Counted from the first letter of the stretch, positions 34,558 through 44,304 are shown. The stretch is DNA of 45,970 nucleotides from Flectobacillus longus (GCF_030056705.1 NZ_JASHIC010000041.1:1-45970), one strand, 5' to 3'. Translations and numbers: made by a program. The notes: generated by a model not told the origin, from the sequence alone.

Positions 34558-35817
34558 TTATGCAACTTTCTTCATTCTATGCAAAGCCGTTTTTTCAAAC
34601 TTCGATCTAGCATATTCAAGCGTCACATTAAATTCTTTTATTTCATCTTGCGAAGGCAACTCAAACATGGCGTCGGTGATAATTGCTTCACAAATGGAGC
34701 GTAACCCACGAGCACCCAATTTGAATTCCATTGCTTGTTCAACAATATACTGCAAAGCATCGTCGTCAAAATGAATATCTATATCTTCCATTTTGAAGAG
34801 CTTTTCGTATTGCTTCGTAATTGCATTTTTGGGCTCTTTCAAAATCGAAAGTAGTGTTTCTGCATCCAGAGGATTCAAAGAAGTGAGTACTGGTAAACGT
34901 CCCAGCAATTCGGGAATCAAACCAAATGATTTCAAATCTTGAGAAGAAACATAACGTAATAAATTCTGTTCGTCAAACTCATCTACAAAGTTAGCTCCTT
35001 TTTTGAAGCCTACTGGCTGAGTATTCAGACGATTAGCAATGTGACGTTGAATACCATCAAAAGCACCACCACAGATAAATAAGATATTTTCGGTGTTTAC
35101 CGCTATCATTTTTTGCTCTGGGTGCTTACGACCTCCTTGTGGCGGACAGTTTACGACAGCACCTTCCAACAATTTCAATAACGCTTGTTGTACACCTTCA
35201 CCCGATACATCACGTGTAATTGATGGATTGTCAGATTTACGTGCAATTTTATCTATTTCATCAATAAAGACAATTCCCATTTCGGCTTTGGCAACGTCAT
35301 AGTCAGCTGCTTGCAACAAACGAGTCAAGATACTTTCTACGTCTTCGCCCACATAACCTGCCTCAGTAATCACAGTGGCATCGGCAATACAGAATGGAAC
35401 TTGAAGCATTTTGGCAATCGTGCGAGCCAAATACGTTTTACCTGTTCCTGTTTCGCCCACCATGATAATATTAGATTTCTCAATCTGTACATCATCATCA
35501 GTTTTAGGCTGCATCAATCTTTTGTAGTGGTTATAAACAGCAACACAAAGGTGTTTTTTTGCTTCATCTTGTCCAATTACATATTGGTCAAGATACTTTT
35601 TCATCTCTATTGGCTTTACCAATTCGAAGCGAGCGCCACCTTTCTTTTTATCACCCTTAAAGCTGCGTGACGAAGGACTTGCTTCTTGCTGAACTACCTG
35701 ATAAGCCTGAGTGACACATTCACTACATACATGACCCTCCATACCTTGTAATAGCAATGGCACATCTTTTTGGCCACGACCACATAGCGTACAATGAGGC
35801 TGTTGTTGTTGTTTCAT
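34558..35817 (-). CDS. clpX: ATP-dependent Clp protease ATPase subunit ClpX
   Basis: 419 aa, standard length. N-terminal zinc-binding domain with Cys9/Cys12 and Cys31/Cys34, Walker A GETGTGKT (121-128), Walker [10 protein letters not shown], sensor GGAFDGI and the arginine-finger region GRLPVL. It unfolds ssrA-tagged and other substrates and feeds ClpP, encoded upstream on the same strand. The 257-bp gap with a hairpin suggests partly separate transcription. The C-terminus is basic ([11 protein letters not shown]). Confidence 0.97.
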   Translation of the reverse strand: MKQQQQPHCTLCGRGQKDVPLLLQGMEGHVCSECVTQAYQVVQQEASPSSRSFKGDKKKGGARFELVKPIEMKKYLDQYVIGQDEAKKHLCVAVYNHYKRLMQPKTDDDVQIEKSNIIMVGETGTGKTYLARTIAKMLQVPFCIADATVITEAGYVGEDVESILTRLLQAADYDVAKAEMGIVFIDEIDKIARKSDNPSITRDVSGEGVQQALLKLLEGAVVNCPPQGGRKHPEQKMIAVNTENILFICGGAFDGIQRHIANRLNTQPVGFKKGANFVDEFDEQNLLRYVSSQDLKSFGLIPELLGRLPVLTSLNPLDAETLLSILKEPKNAITKQYEKLFKMEDIDIHFDDDALQYIVEQAMEFKLGARGLRSICEAIITDAMFELPSQDEIKEFNVTLEYARSKFEKTALHRMKKVA

Positions 35818-35975
35818 TCTATGTAAAAAATAAGAGAGTTGTGTAATTGTTACGATATCTCAACTCTTGTAAAATACAATTTGAAAAAGAAGGGTTCCCG
35901 CAATGGCAGTTGTTTCAACATACTTCAGGCAACTGTTTGGTACAACCATTCACAAAAGTACTGAATTTATACTAA

Positions 35976-36010
35976 AAATGCTTACCCCTATCGTAAAGGA
36001 GTAAGCATTT
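35976..36010 (-). terminator. Hairpin between clpP and clpX
   Basis: AAATGCTTAC (35976-35985) pairs with GTAAGCATTT (36001-36010); the next bases CCC and GGA partly extend the stem. On the minus strand a T-run is weak, so partial read-through to clpX is plausible. Confidence 0.6.
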
Positions 36011-36074
36011 ATATGGTGATTTGTGGGAATAACAGAATTTCTGTAAATCACTCAGCACTTCAAGTTTTCGAAGA

Positions 36075-36776
36075 TTAACGAGTTAAAATCTCATCAATCA
36101 AACCATATTCCTTAGCTTCTTCTGAACGCATCCAGTAGTCACGGTCAGAATCACGTTCGATTTCTTCGAATGATTTTCCTGAGTGTTGTGCCAAAATTTC
36201 GTACAATTCCTTACGGATTTTCACGATTTCACGAGCAGTGATTTCAATATCACGAGACTGACCTTGCGCTCCACCCGATGGTTGGTGAATCATGATACGT
36301 GCATGAGGAAGAGCCGAACGCTTGCCTGCTGCACCACCAGCCAACAATACTGCACCCATAGACGCAGCCAATGATGTACAAATCGTAGCTACTTCTGGAC
36401 GGATATACTGCATGGTATCATAAATACCCAAACCAGCATATACCGACCCACCAGGACTATTGATATACATCATAATGTCTTTACGAGCGTCTGTCGACTC
36501 CATAAACAACATTTGTGCTACAATGATATTGGCCATATAATCATCTACTGGCACGCCCATAAAAATAATACGGTCCATAATCAAACGTGAGAATACGTCG
36601 ATTTGAGCAAAACGCATTGGGCGCTCTTCAATGATATATTGAGTCATGTCTTCAATAAATGGACGGCTCTGCCCACCTATCTGATTCATGTACTGATCTA
36701 CTGCCAAGCCATTCAAACCTCTGTGATGAACAGCATATTTTCTGAATTCTTCTGAACTTAAATCTTTGTGAAACAT
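36075..36776 (-). CDS. clpP: ATP-dependent Clp protease proteolytic subunit ClpP
   Basis: 233 aa, slightly long because of a 30-residue N-terminal extension. Catalytic serine in [14 protein letters not shown] (about S139), histidine in [11 protein letters not shown] (about H164), aspartate in [10 protein letters not shown]. Forms the barrel-shaped protease for ClpX. Usually trigger factor precedes clpP; here the upstream neighbour is an unrelated divergent regulator. ATG at 36776. Confidence 0.97.
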   Translation of the reverse strand: MFHKDLSSEEFRKYAVHHRGLNGLAVDQYMNQIGGQSRPFIEDMTQYIIEERPMRFAQIDVFSRLIMDRIIFMGVPVDDYMANIIVAQMLFMESTDARKDIMMYINSPGGSVYAGLGIYDTMQYIRPEVATICTSLAASMGAVLLAGGAAGKRSALPHARIMIHQPSGGAQGQSRDIEITAREIVKIRKELYEILAQHSGKSFEEIERDSDRDYWMRSEEAKEYGLIDEILTR

Positions 36777-37145
36777 AATTTTATAACCGTTATTTTAAAC
36801 TGTAAACTTCAAAATCTGTAAAATGGTTCGAGGCAAATCGTCGTTGAACTTTCAAGTCATCTTACAGTGTTTTGCAACTAAGAGGTAGTTCTTTTAAACA
36901 AAGATGCAAAATCTATGAAAAAAACCTAATCAGATTTTCAGATAAATTCTCGGAAAATACGATTTTTCACTATGATTTTTATTACTCTGCAAAAAGTTTT
37001 AAAAATACTTTCTTGTAAATCAAAGGATTATATAATTTAAACCTTCTAACTGTGCAGTAGATAACAGACATGATATTTTTTGACAAAATTTAACTGAGCT
37101 ACCAACTATAATCTCTTGGTTAAGGATATTCAACTCAACCTAACA
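36777..37145. other. 369-bp divergent promoter region, clpP / XRE gene
   Basis: No gene. The minus strand holds CATCTTTG (about 36907-36900), one base off the -7 box, about 125 bp before clpP. Otherwise AT-rich with nothing else convincing. Confidence 0.4.
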
Positions 37146-37529
37146 ATGTATATGAAACAACAAGATTCTATTCCTGATAAAATCAGAAAAGCTCGTGTAC
37201 TCAAAGGGCTTTCCCAAGAAAATGTAGCCGATATGTTGGGAATTTCAACTACGGCTTATGGCGATATTGAGCGTGGTAAAACGGAACTTAGTATCAAACG
37301 TGCTCAAGATTTATCTAAAGTACTAGATATTCCTGTACTTTGGGAAGAAAACGAATTGAGCGTATCTCCACAAATAGACACTTTGTTAGAAGAAAACAAA
37401 TATCTAAAATCCGAAAATCTCCGCTTGGAAATAGAACTCAAATTTTGGAAAGAAAAATTTGAGCAGCAACTATATTTAGAAGCTTATCGTATTCTTCAGC
37501 AAAAACAACGAGAGCCCATTGGCTTTTAA
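37146..37529 (+). CDS. XRE-family DNA-binding protein with a coiled-coil tail
   Basis: About 128 aa from ATG 37146 (ATG 37152 is equally possible; a TTG at 37116 would lengthen it by ten residues without a family match). Helix-turn-helix at about residues 10-65: IRKARVLKGLSQENVADMLGI, STTAYGDIERGKTELSIKRAQDLSKVL. The C-terminal third (LLEENKYLKSENLRLEIELKFWKEKFEQQ) is a probable coiled coil for oligomerisation. It is a transcription regulator of unknown target, divergent from clpP and convergent with the cyclophilin gene. Confidence 0.8.
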   Translation: MYMKQQDSIPDKIRKARVLKGLSQENVADMLGISTTAYGDIERGKTELSIKRAQDLSKVLDIPVLWEENELSVSPQIDTLLEENKYLKSENLRLEIELKFWKEKFEQQLYLEAYRILQQKQREPIGF

Positions 37530-37574
37530 ACCAATTAGAACTTTGATGAAGCGTATATGATAGGCTATTTATCA

Positions 37575-37655
37575 AACATGAGTCATCCCAAATTTAGTGA
37601 TTTTGTGAATGAGTGATTCTTTTTAAGAAGAAATTCGCTATTCTCTAAATTTGGG
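37575..37655. repeat. Reduced copy of the nested palindromic element
   Basis: ACATGAGTCATCCCAAATTT (from 37576) matches 20681-20700 and 5169-5185 almost exactly. CCCAAATTTAG (37587-37597) faces CTAAATTTGGG (37645-37655), and GAATGAGTGATT lies in between. The AGACGCAA palindrome and the A6/T6 hairpin are missing. It may serve as a terminator for the two convergent genes. Confidence 0.6.
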
Positions 37656-37682
37656 AAAAATTGTGTCTATTTGCTCCTATAC

Positions 37683-38282
37683 CTAATCTAAAATACGAAT
37701 AGAAAATTTTACAGGATCCACAGGTTTTTCGTTGAAAGCTCTTGCTTCCTTGATTTTATCGACCACTTCCATTCCTTCTGTTACCTCTCCTACTACGGTG
37801 TAAATTCCGTCAAATTTGCGAGCCTCCTCCGCATTGGTAATAATAAAAAATTCACTGGGAGACGTATTACCCTCGGGATTCATGCTGGGGTCATATTGTG
37901 CCATGGCAACTGCTCCACGCTTGTGTCTAAACTTGGAGGTATCTACTTCAGTTGGCAAATCATAGTCGAGGCGATACATCCATTCGGCACCTCCTTGAAT
38001 AGCTGTTGCATAGACAATTCGATAAAAGAACAAATCGGTATAGTAACCACCTTTTACCAGACGAACAAAATTGGCTCGGTGTAACGGTGTGCCTTCGTAT
38101 AGTTGTATCGTGAAGTTTCCTAAACGTGTAGTTACTTGTAGCTTTGTTTCAGGATTTTGTTTACCATACTCTTCTAAGGTTGGGCGTACTTCTTTATCAA
38201 ATAAACGCATATCTTTTCGGCAAGCACTTACACAAGCAAGAAGTCCTAACAAAATCCCATACTGATACAGTTTTTTTTTCAT
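37683..38282 (-). CDS. Cyclophilin-type peptidyl-prolyl isomerase, lipoprotein
   Basis: 199 aa. Lipoprotein signal MKKKLYQYGILLGLLACVSAC with lipobox VSAC and Cys21. Cyclophilin fold: TTRLGNFTIQLYEGTPLHRANFVRLV, GGYYTDLFFYRIVYATAIQGG (catalytic Arg in FFYR), KRGAVAMAQ, SPSEFFIITN and FDGIYTVVGEVTEGMEVVDKI. It catalyses proline isomerisation in envelope proteins. Convergent with the XRE gene. Confidence 0.92.
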   Translation of the reverse strand: MKKKLYQYGILLGLLACVSACRKDMRLFDKEVRPTLEEYGKQNPETKLQVTTRLGNFTIQLYEGTPLHRANFVRLVKGGYYTDLFFYRIVYATAIQGGAEWMYRLDYDLPTEVDTSKFRHKRGAVAMAQYDPSMNPEGNTSPSEFFIITNAEEARKFDGIYTVVGEVTEGMEVVDKIKEARAFNEKPVDPVKFSIRILD

Positions 38283-38675
38283 TATGCTACGATTTAATAA
38301 GGCTTAGTCATTCAAAAGCCACTATTTAAACTTTCAAGATACCAAATTTACCAATCTTTGTGTATGTCTTTTATAAAGATTTAATAAATTTATAGGAACC
38401 CATTTACCTAAGCCTCTCTAAGTAATTTCTAATTTTTTCTTAACGATTTTTAAAACAAATGTGGACTTCTTGCATGCTATGAAGCATTTAGATATTCTTA
38501 AACCAAAACTTAAGGAAGTATTTGCTTGTTTTTACACAATAGATTCTAAGTAACAGGAAAGGTTAAGTTAATCGTATATCTGTGGGTATTCGTATGATTA
38601 TAAGTACCTGCAAATAATGAATATACTAGTAACCTCTAATTACCACTTCACTTCACTATTAACCATCTTACATTT
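38283..38675. other. 393-bp gap with no recognised feature
   Basis: AT-rich divergent promoter region between the cyclophilin and antiporter genes. Only a small ATGCT-ATGA-AGCAT hairpin (about 38475-38488) is seen; no ORF, no repeat-family copy. Confidence 0.4.
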
Positions 38676-39893
38676 ATGAATACGTATGAAATTGTTTTAT
38701 TGCTTTCGGGCGGTGTAATTATATCGTATATTTTTAATCTTATAGCCAAGAAATTTGCGATTCCGTCGGTGTTATTACTTCTAGGAACGGGTATTCTGGT
38801 CGGGCAGTTTTTTGGACAAAACTTATTGCCAACTACGTTTGTCAACAAGACGGTTGAAATTTTGGGCGTAGTGGGGTTAATTATGATTATTTTGGAGGCG
38901 AGTCTTGACTTGGAACTTAGTCGGGATAAATCCAAAATGATTGCCCAAGCATTTTTTGCTGCCTTACTTATATTGCTGGCATCCTCTTTTTCTATTGCTT
39001 TGATTATACAGCAAGCAACGGGCGAAACATTTCGTAACTGCCTAGTTTATGCCACACCCATGTCGATTATAAGTAGCGCAATTGTGATTCCGAGTGTCGA
39101 AAACTTACTTCCACATAAACGAGAATTCATTATTTACGAAGCATCTTTTTCGGATATTTTAGGGATTTTATTTTTCAATTATCTCATTGCCGAAGAAGGT
39201 ATCTCATTAGAATCGGGTATCATGTATGGGTTCAATATTGTTTGGTCGTTGCTGCTTTCAGTGGTAGTTGCACTTGGATTAATTTATCTTTTGTCTAGGA
39301 TTACCTTGCATCTGAAATATTTTCTTTTGTTTGCTGTATTATTAGTACTGTATGCGGCGGGTAAATTATTGCATTTACCTTCTTTGTTGATTATCTTATT
39401 TTTTGGATTATTTATCAATAACCGAAAAATCATTCGTCCCAAAATCATTGTAGAAGGAGTACCTCAACACATGTTTGATGAAGTAGAAAATAACCTCAAA
39501 TCAATTACTGCCGAAACAGCATTTTTGATTAGAACTTTCTTTTTTATACTCTTTGGGTACTCAATGAATGTTAGTATTTTTAGTCAAGAAGAAGTTTGGG
39601 TAACAGGGTCAATGGTGGTATTAGCTTTACTTGTGATTCGATTTATTTTTCTTCGATTTATTCAATCTCAAAAAAACACCATGCCAGAGTTATTACTTAT
39701 GCCAAGGGGCTTGATTACTATATTGTTATTTTATAGTATTCCACAGCAGTTCAAGCTCAATACATTTAACAATGGTATTTTATTTTTTGTCATTCTGATT
39801 ACCAGTGTATTAATGATGTTTGGAATTATGACTGCTGAGAAAAAAGGGAATTCGAGCAGTTTCAATGATGAAGCCATTGGTGAAATTGTATAA
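38676..39893 (+). CDS. Cation:proton antiporter, CPA type
   Basis: 405 aa, about eleven membrane segments. N-terminal block IAKKFAIPSVLLLLGTGILVGQ and LGVVGLIMIILEASLDLEL match the CPA1/CPA2 antiporter fold. Transport-site region: YATPMSIISSAIVIPSVE followed by REFIIYEASFSDILGI, where the acidic residues of the usual ND/DD pair appear as S-D. Ends soon after the last helix with no regulatory domain. Likely exchanges Na+ or K+ for H+. With the two-component pair and NhaA nearby it suggests an ion-homeostasis region. Confidence 0.8.
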   Translation: MNTYEIVLLLSGGVIISYIFNLIAKKFAIPSVLLLLGTGILVGQFFGQNLLPTTFVNKTVEILGVVGLIMIILEASLDLELSRDKSKMIAQAFFAALLILLASSFSIALIIQQATGETFRNCLVYATPMSIISSAIVIPSVENLLPHKREFIIYEASFSDILGILFFNYLIAEEGISLESGIMYGFNIVWSLLLSVVVALGLIYLLSRITLHLKYFLLFAVLLVLYAAGKLLHLPSLLIILFFGLFINNRKIIRPKIIVEGVPQHMFDEVENNLKSITAETAFLIRTFFFILFGYSMNVSIFSQEEVWVTGSMVVLALLVIRFIFLRFIQSQKNTMPELLLMPRGLITILLFYSIPQQFKLNTFNNGILFFVILITSVLMMFGIMTAEKKGNSSSFNDEAIGEIV

Positions 39894-39908
39894 TTTTACC
39901 AGTATCAG

Positions 39909-40021
39909 GCATTATGCTTTATGCCATAGGCTAAAAGTTGAAAAGTGTTTCTTATGAAAGAATGGTCACATTCTGCCTATTGCATAAAGCGTAATAATGC
40001 AAAATAAGATTGCATTATTAC
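39909..40021. repeat. Heptamer-ladder hairpin plus 12-bp stem
   Basis: Left arm GCATTAT, GCTTTAT, GCCATAG, GCTAAAA (39909-39936) and right arm GCCTATT, GCATAAA, GCGTAAT (39975-39995) pair with small bulges. The element is homologous to 12150-12246 including the middle. A second stem GTAATAATGCAA/TTGCATTATTAC (39991-40002 with 40010-40021) overlaps the right arm and could compete with the first. It ends 39 bp before the response-regulator ATG. Confidence 0.65.
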
Positions 40022-40060
40022 TTAACTTCTTTTACTTAGTATCAATCAAATTTTAAAACT

Positions 40061-40738
40061 ATGAGAATTTTAGTTGTTGAAGACGAACCAAAAACCTTAC
40101 ATGCTATTCAACAAGGTCTTGAAGAAAACCTTTATGAGGTAGACATTGCTTATGATGGACTCATTGCCAGACAGTTGGCTATGCGTAATAATTATTCATT
40201 GATTATTACTGATATTATTATGCCTGGACTTAACGGCTTTGTACTGTCACGCGAACTTCGCGAATCAGGAATTCAAACACCAATTTTGATGCTAACTGCG
40301 CTTGGTGAAACAGAAGATAAAGTAAATGGTTTTGACTCAGGGGCAGACCAATATCTGGTTAAACCTTTTCAATTTGTTGAACTACTAGCACGTGTCCGCT
40401 CACTCACAAAAAGAGGGTCAAGTACTCTAATGACTCATCAAACACTTAAATTTGAGGGACTAGAAATGAATCTTGATACCAAAGTTGTAACTAGAGATGA
40501 GCAAATAATTGAACTTACTGCAAGAGAATTCACTTTATTGGAATATATGATGCGCAATCAGGGCAGAGTACTATCAAAAGTACAATTAGCCGAAAATGTT
40601 TGGGATATTGGCTTTGATACAGGCACTAATTTTGTGGAAGTTTATATTAATTATTTACGTAAAAAAATCGATAAAAACTTTGATACAAAGCTTATTCACA
40701 CCGTATTTGGAATGGGTTATGTACTGAAGAAAGAATAA
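40061..40738 (+). CDS. OmpR/PhoB-family response regulator
   Basis: 225 aa. Receiver domain 1-118: acidic pocket EDE at 7-9, phospho-acceptor D51 in IITDIIMP, T79 in LMLTA, K101 in LVKPF. Winged-helix output domain (about 128-225) with TAREFTLLEYMMRNQGRVLSK and FVEVYINYLRKKID...GMGYVL. The kinase gene starts one base after its stop, so the pair is co-transcribed. The target is probably membrane or ion stress, judging from the flanking antiporters, but that is inference. Confidence 0.93.
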   Translation: MRILVVEDEPKTLHAIQQGLEENLYEVDIAYDGLIARQLAMRNNYSLIITDIIMPGLNGFVLSRELRESGIQTPILMLTALGETEDKVNGFDSGADQYLVKPFQFVELLARVRSLTKRGSSTLMTHQTLKFEGLEMNLDTKVVTRDEQIIELTAREFTLLEYMMRNQGRVLSKVQLAENVWDIGFDTGTNFVEVYINYLRKKIDKNFDTKLIHTVFGMGYVLKKE

Positions 40739-40739
40739 T

Positions 40740-42116
40740 ATGCAAATAAGGGTTAGTCTTACCATAAGATTTATTTTTATCGTTTCAACAATACTCCTAG
40801 CGGTGTTGTTGTCGATATACCTTTATACGCAATATTACCTGAGCGAAAGTTTTTATCGCCGACTTTCCAACCGTACCGAAACTACGGCTGAACTCTATTT
40901 TGTGGTAGACGATGTTGATTCTACCCTTTTGAGAACCATTACCGACCGTAACAAAAACGTTCTTCACAGCGAGAATATCACGATTTATAACCAAAACAAA
41001 AAAAAGGTCTTTACCACCAACGATCGCAAAGGGCTACCTCTTACAGAAGACTTGATGACTAAGATTCAGTTGGAAAAAAAGTATCGTTTTAAAGATGGTA
41101 AATATCACGGGGTAGGTTTATACTATGCGCAAACACCTGAACCTTATTTTATTGTAGCAAGTGCAGTTGATGATTATGGGAGAGCGTTTTTGGCACAAAT
41201 GAGGCTCATCATGGTCTTATTATTTTTGATTGTTATTCTTTGGGTTTCGGCAGCAGGGTGGTATTATGCAGGCAAGGCTATTGCTCCGATTGACGATATG
41301 GGTCAAAAACTCAATAGTATTGTTCCCAAAAATATGCACCTACGGCTTACCCAACAAGATAACCAAGATGAAATTGACACCCTAACACATACCATCAACC
41401 AACTGCTTGACCGTGTTGAGGATACCTTTAAGCTTCAAAGGATGTTTGTTTCGAATGTTTCACACGAGCTTCGGAACCCTTTGACCAAAATGTCTTCGCA
41501 ATTAGAAGTTAGTCTCATCAAAACTCGTACGCCCCAAGAATATCAAAAAACAATGTATTCGGTTCTGGACGATATTCAAGAGCTCATTGCCCTCACCCAA
41601 AATTTGCTAAAACTGACCAAGGTTGACGGTGCTAAGCAAGATTTGCTTGTTGACAAAGTTCGTGTTGATGAACTTTTATGGGAAGTTCGTGGGCTTTTGA
41701 CCAAAAGTAATGCTTTATATCAAATAGATATTCTTTTTGATGAGCTCCCTGAAGATCCTGATGGGCTTTGTATGTTGGGTAACTCAGCCTTATTAAAAAC
41801 GGCAATTGTTAACTTAGCAGAAAATGCTTGCAAATTTTCATTTGATAAAAAAGCCATTATCCGCCTACGCTGCCTTGCTGATGAAATTCAAATAGCCATT
41901 GAAGACAAAGGAATTGGCATTCAAGAGTCTGACTTATCTTATATCTTCCAACCATTTTACCGAAGTAGCCAAACTGCCGACATCAAAGGCTATGGTATTG
42001 GGCTTTCGTTGGTAGAACGCATTGCTCGTATGCACGGTGGCACCGTCGATGTCAAGTCTTCGCCTAATATTGGCACTACTTTTACCCTCATTTTGCCAAG
42101 TAATATCACATTCTAA
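40740..42116 (+). CDS. HAMP-type sensor histidine kinase
   Basis: 458 aa. Membrane helices at about 9-29 and 156-177 frame a periplasmic sensor of about 125 residues with no recognised fold. HAMP region about 180-232 (IAPIDDMGQKLNSI). Phospho-acceptor H242 in FVSNVSHELRNPLTKM. ATPase domain with N box NLAENACKFS, G1 EDKGIGI and G2 GYGIGLSLV. Partner of the response regulator upstream, resembling CusS-type kinases. Confidence 0.93.
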   Translation: MQIRVSLTIRFIFIVSTILLAVLLSIYLYTQYYLSESFYRRLSNRTETTAELYFVVDDVDSTLLRTITDRNKNVLHSENITIYNQNKKKVFTTNDRKGLPLTEDLMTKIQLEKKYRFKDGKYHGVGLYYAQTPEPYFIVASAVDDYGRAFLAQMRLIMVLLFLIVILWVSAAGWYYAGKAIAPIDDMGQKLNSIVPKNMHLRLTQQDNQDEIDTLTHTINQLLDRVEDTFKLQRMFVSNVSHELRNPLTKMSSQLEVSLIKTRTPQEYQKTMYSVLDDIQELIALTQNLLKLTKVDGAKQDLLVDKVRVDELLWEVRGLLTKSNALYQIDILFDELPEDPDGLCMLGNSALLKTAIVNLAENACKFSFDKKAIIRLRCLADEIQIAIEDKGIGIQESDLSYIFQPFYRSSQTADIKGYGIGLSLVERIARMHGGTVDVKSSPNIGTTFTLILPSNITF

Positions 42117-42209
42117 GCATTTTCTAATATCTGTCTAAGAAAGTTTTAACTTTATAGTTACAACTTTGTAGCGGAAAGAGAAATATATGTTGAAGTTTAA
42201 CGAAGTTGT

Positions 42210-42272
42210 GGGGCAGGCAGATATGAGGCATTAGCTTACTGACTGGCTCTCGTCTGATATCTCAGTTGCCCC
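42210..42272 (+). terminator. Structured region after the kinase gene
   Basis: GGGGCA (42210-42215) pairs with TGCCCC (42267-42272), and AGATAT/ATATCT arms inside extend it with mismatches; T-rich sequence follows at 42289-42298. Possible terminator; weaker than the others. Confidence 0.4.
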
Positions 42273-42410
42273 CTTACTTCTTTGTTAAGCTTTTTTTGTG
42301 CTTTCTTATCAACAAACATGCTATTGATTTTGTGTCGCCTATGCAATGACTCTACCTATTTGTCTTATTAGGAAATTCTCCTAAAATCAATTTACTAAAT
42401 TTATTGACTT

Positions 42411-42650
42411 ATGGAAGTAACTGTGAAGAGAACGAAAATTTCTCGCTTAAACTATATTAAGTTGATTTTAAAAAAGGTAAGTTTTTCGCCTCTATTATTT
42501 AAAAAAGAATTACAGAAAGGTTTACAAGAATGTACAACCGAGCAATTAGTAATTTTGAAGAGATGGTGTTTAAAACACTTTGCATCACTCTATTCTCATA
42601 TAATTTTACAAGTATTCAGGTCTGTTGAGACACGATTACTTTTGAGCTAG
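42411..42650 (+). CDS. Small basic protein upstream of nhaA
   Basis: 79 aa, not assigned to a named family. The segment LILKKVSFSPLLFKKELQKGLQECTTEQLVILKRWCLKHF resembles short Bacteroidota proteins with a K-V-S-F-x-P-x-L-F-x-K-E-L start and a L-x-x-W-C end. No signal peptide or membrane helix; highly basic, predicted helical. It lies 40 bp before nhaA on the same strand, so it may be co-transcribed. The tail (SLYSHIILQVFRSVETRLLLS) is less like the family and might reflect an altered C-terminus. Confidence 0.5.
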   Translation: MEVTVKRTKISRLNYIKLILKKVSFSPLLFKKELQKGLQECTTEQLVILKRWCLKHFASLYSHIILQVFRSVETRLLLS

Positions 42651-42690
42651 TAATCTTTAAGGGCATGTTTTAGTTGCTTGCCAAATATAA

Positions 42691-43914
42691 ATGAAAAAGC
42701 GTATCCACAAAGTTTTAGTTGAGCCTATCAAGGAGGTGTCGAGCCCTATTGTTGAGATAGAGCAGACAGGTCAACTAAGTGGATTCTTACTACTCAACGC
42801 CTTGTTTTTGACTCTTTTATTTGCAAATATTCCTCTTAGTGGGACAGCCTACATTCAGTTCTGGTCATCACCATTAATACCAGAATTGGGAGGTATTTCC
42901 TCACTAGATATTATCAATAAAGGATTAATGACATTGTTTATGTTAGAGATTGGTCTCGATTTGAAAAAAGAGTTTGTTTATGGTGAATTACAAACTTATA
43001 GACGTGCCAATTTGCCATTAATAGCAGCTATCGGAGGACTTATTGTTCCGATTGTTATTTTTTGTTTTTTTAATCAAAAACAAAGTAACTATGCTGGTTG
43101 GATTATACCCACTACTACAGACATTGCATTTTCATTAGGCATATTAAAACTATTGGGAAATAAAGTACCCAATTTTATTAAGGTTTTTTTTATTGCTCTT
43201 GTTATTATAGACGATTTATTAGCTATTTCATTATTAGTCGTATTTTATTTACCAACCGTTGCAAGCCTAAAAATCGTTCTCACCTTACTAAGTGTGCTGA
43301 CATTATTTGGATTAAGATATTTTAAACCCACTCACATTATTCCTTACTTTTTGATAGGAGTATTTGTTTGGTGGAATATGGTACAAGCAGGATTACCACC
43401 TGCTTTATCAGGAATCTTTACAGCCCTTTCTATCCCTATTAATCGAATAGAAGAGCTAAAAAGATGGCTTTACATGCCTGTAAACTATCTGATAGTTCCG
43501 CTATTTGTATTTGCCAATGTAGCAGTTATTATCAATGTTGAAAGCTTAGAATTCTTACAGGAATCTCATGTAACAGGTGTTTTGATTGGGCTGCTACTAG
43601 GTAAACCTGTTGGGATTATGATTGCTACATGGCTTGCTGTTCGTTTGAATATAGCACAGCTTCCTCCCAACATTAATTGGATACATATTTTAGGAATGGG
43701 AATATTGGCAGGCACAGGTGTAACCATGGCAATCTTTATGACAGAGCATTCTTACCTTCATTCACAGGTAAAAGATTTTATCAAAATTGGGGTCATTATA
43801 GCATCACTTACCTCAGGTATTTTGAGCACTTTGATTTTTATTAAAACCAGTAGTATTACGAACTTATTTCATTGGTCTTTACCAAGATTTTTTACTAAAA
43901 ATGTGAGGAGCTAA
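42691..43914 (+). CDS. nhaA: Na+/H+ antiporter NhaA
   Basis: 407 aa, about twelve helices. Key motifs: TTDIAFSLGILKLLG (ion-site Asp133 equivalent), FFIALVIIDDLLAISLLVV (the Asp163-Asp164 pair) and GVTMAIFM near the C-terminal helices with a lysine-free variant of the usual helix. It expels Na+ (or Li+) in exchange for protons. It ends with an intrinsic terminator about 140 bp downstream. A second, unrelated antiporter is encoded 3 kb upstream. Confidence 0.93.
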   Translation: MKKRIHKVLVEPIKEVSSPIVEIEQTGQLSGFLLLNALFLTLLFANIPLSGTAYIQFWSSPLIPELGGISSLDIINKGLMTLFMLEIGLDLKKEFVYGELQTYRRANLPLIAAIGGLIVPIVIFCFFNQKQSNYAGWIIPTTTDIAFSLGILKLLGNKVPNFIKVFFIALVIIDDLLAISLLVVFYLPTVASLKIVLTLLSVLTLFGLRYFKPTHIIPYFLIGVFVWWNMVQAGLPPALSGIFTALSIPINRIEELKRWLYMPVNYLIVPLFVFANVAVIINVESLEFLQESHVTGVLIGLLLGKPVGIMIATWLAVRLNIAQLPPNINWIHILGMGILAGTGVTMAIFMTEHSYLHSQVKDFIKIGVIIASLTSGILSTLIFIKTSSITNLFHWSLPRFFTKNVRS

Positions 43915-44057
43915 TGCCATTATTATCTAAAGTAATGATAATAAATTCACTAGCAAGAAGACATTATTTGATTATTTATTACCGTTTCGGGTTTGGCTTA
44001 CTTCTAAACTAGGCATAAAACAAACTACTCTTAAATATTGCGATTGTTAGCACAGAT

Positions 44058-44086
44058 AACCCCACCGATATGATATTGGTGGGGTT
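44058..44086 (+). terminator. Terminator of nhaA
   Basis: AACCCCACC (44058-44066) and GGTGGGGTT (44078-44086) pair perfectly, followed by TCTTTTT. Confidence 0.85.
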
Positions 44087-44240
44087 TCTTTTTAGGGAAT
44101 TATAGTTCGCTAATTATATAGATTTTTTCAAAATACCCTTCCAGCTACTTCAAGAAAACGCTCAGTCAAGCAAAAGAAAAGCCTACATAAAATGTAAGCT
44201 GTATCTTTCGTGTAATCAAAATATTCTATTTTATCTTTAC

Positions 44241-44292
44241 CATAAACACCAATGCCGTAAGCAGACATCTACTTACGGCATTGGTGTTTATG
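44241..44292 (-). terminator. Perfect 21-bp terminator hairpin of the MFS gene
   Basis: 44241-44261 (CATAAACACCAATGCCGTAA plus G) pairs fully with 44272-44292 around a 10-nt loop; on the minus strand it lies 12 bp past the stop. T-run is modest. Confidence 0.7.
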
Positions 44293-44304
44293 ATAATATT
44301 ACTC

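Larger units (their letters stand above)
43915..44304. other. 390-bp gap between nhaA and the MFS gene
   Basis: No gene. It holds the two terminators listed separately (44058-44086 and 44241-44292) and nothing else recognised. Confidence 0.5.

Noticed and set aside
36820-36840. tRNA T-loop-like GGTTCGAGG
   Set aside because: No acceptor, D-arm or anticodon stems can be placed around it.
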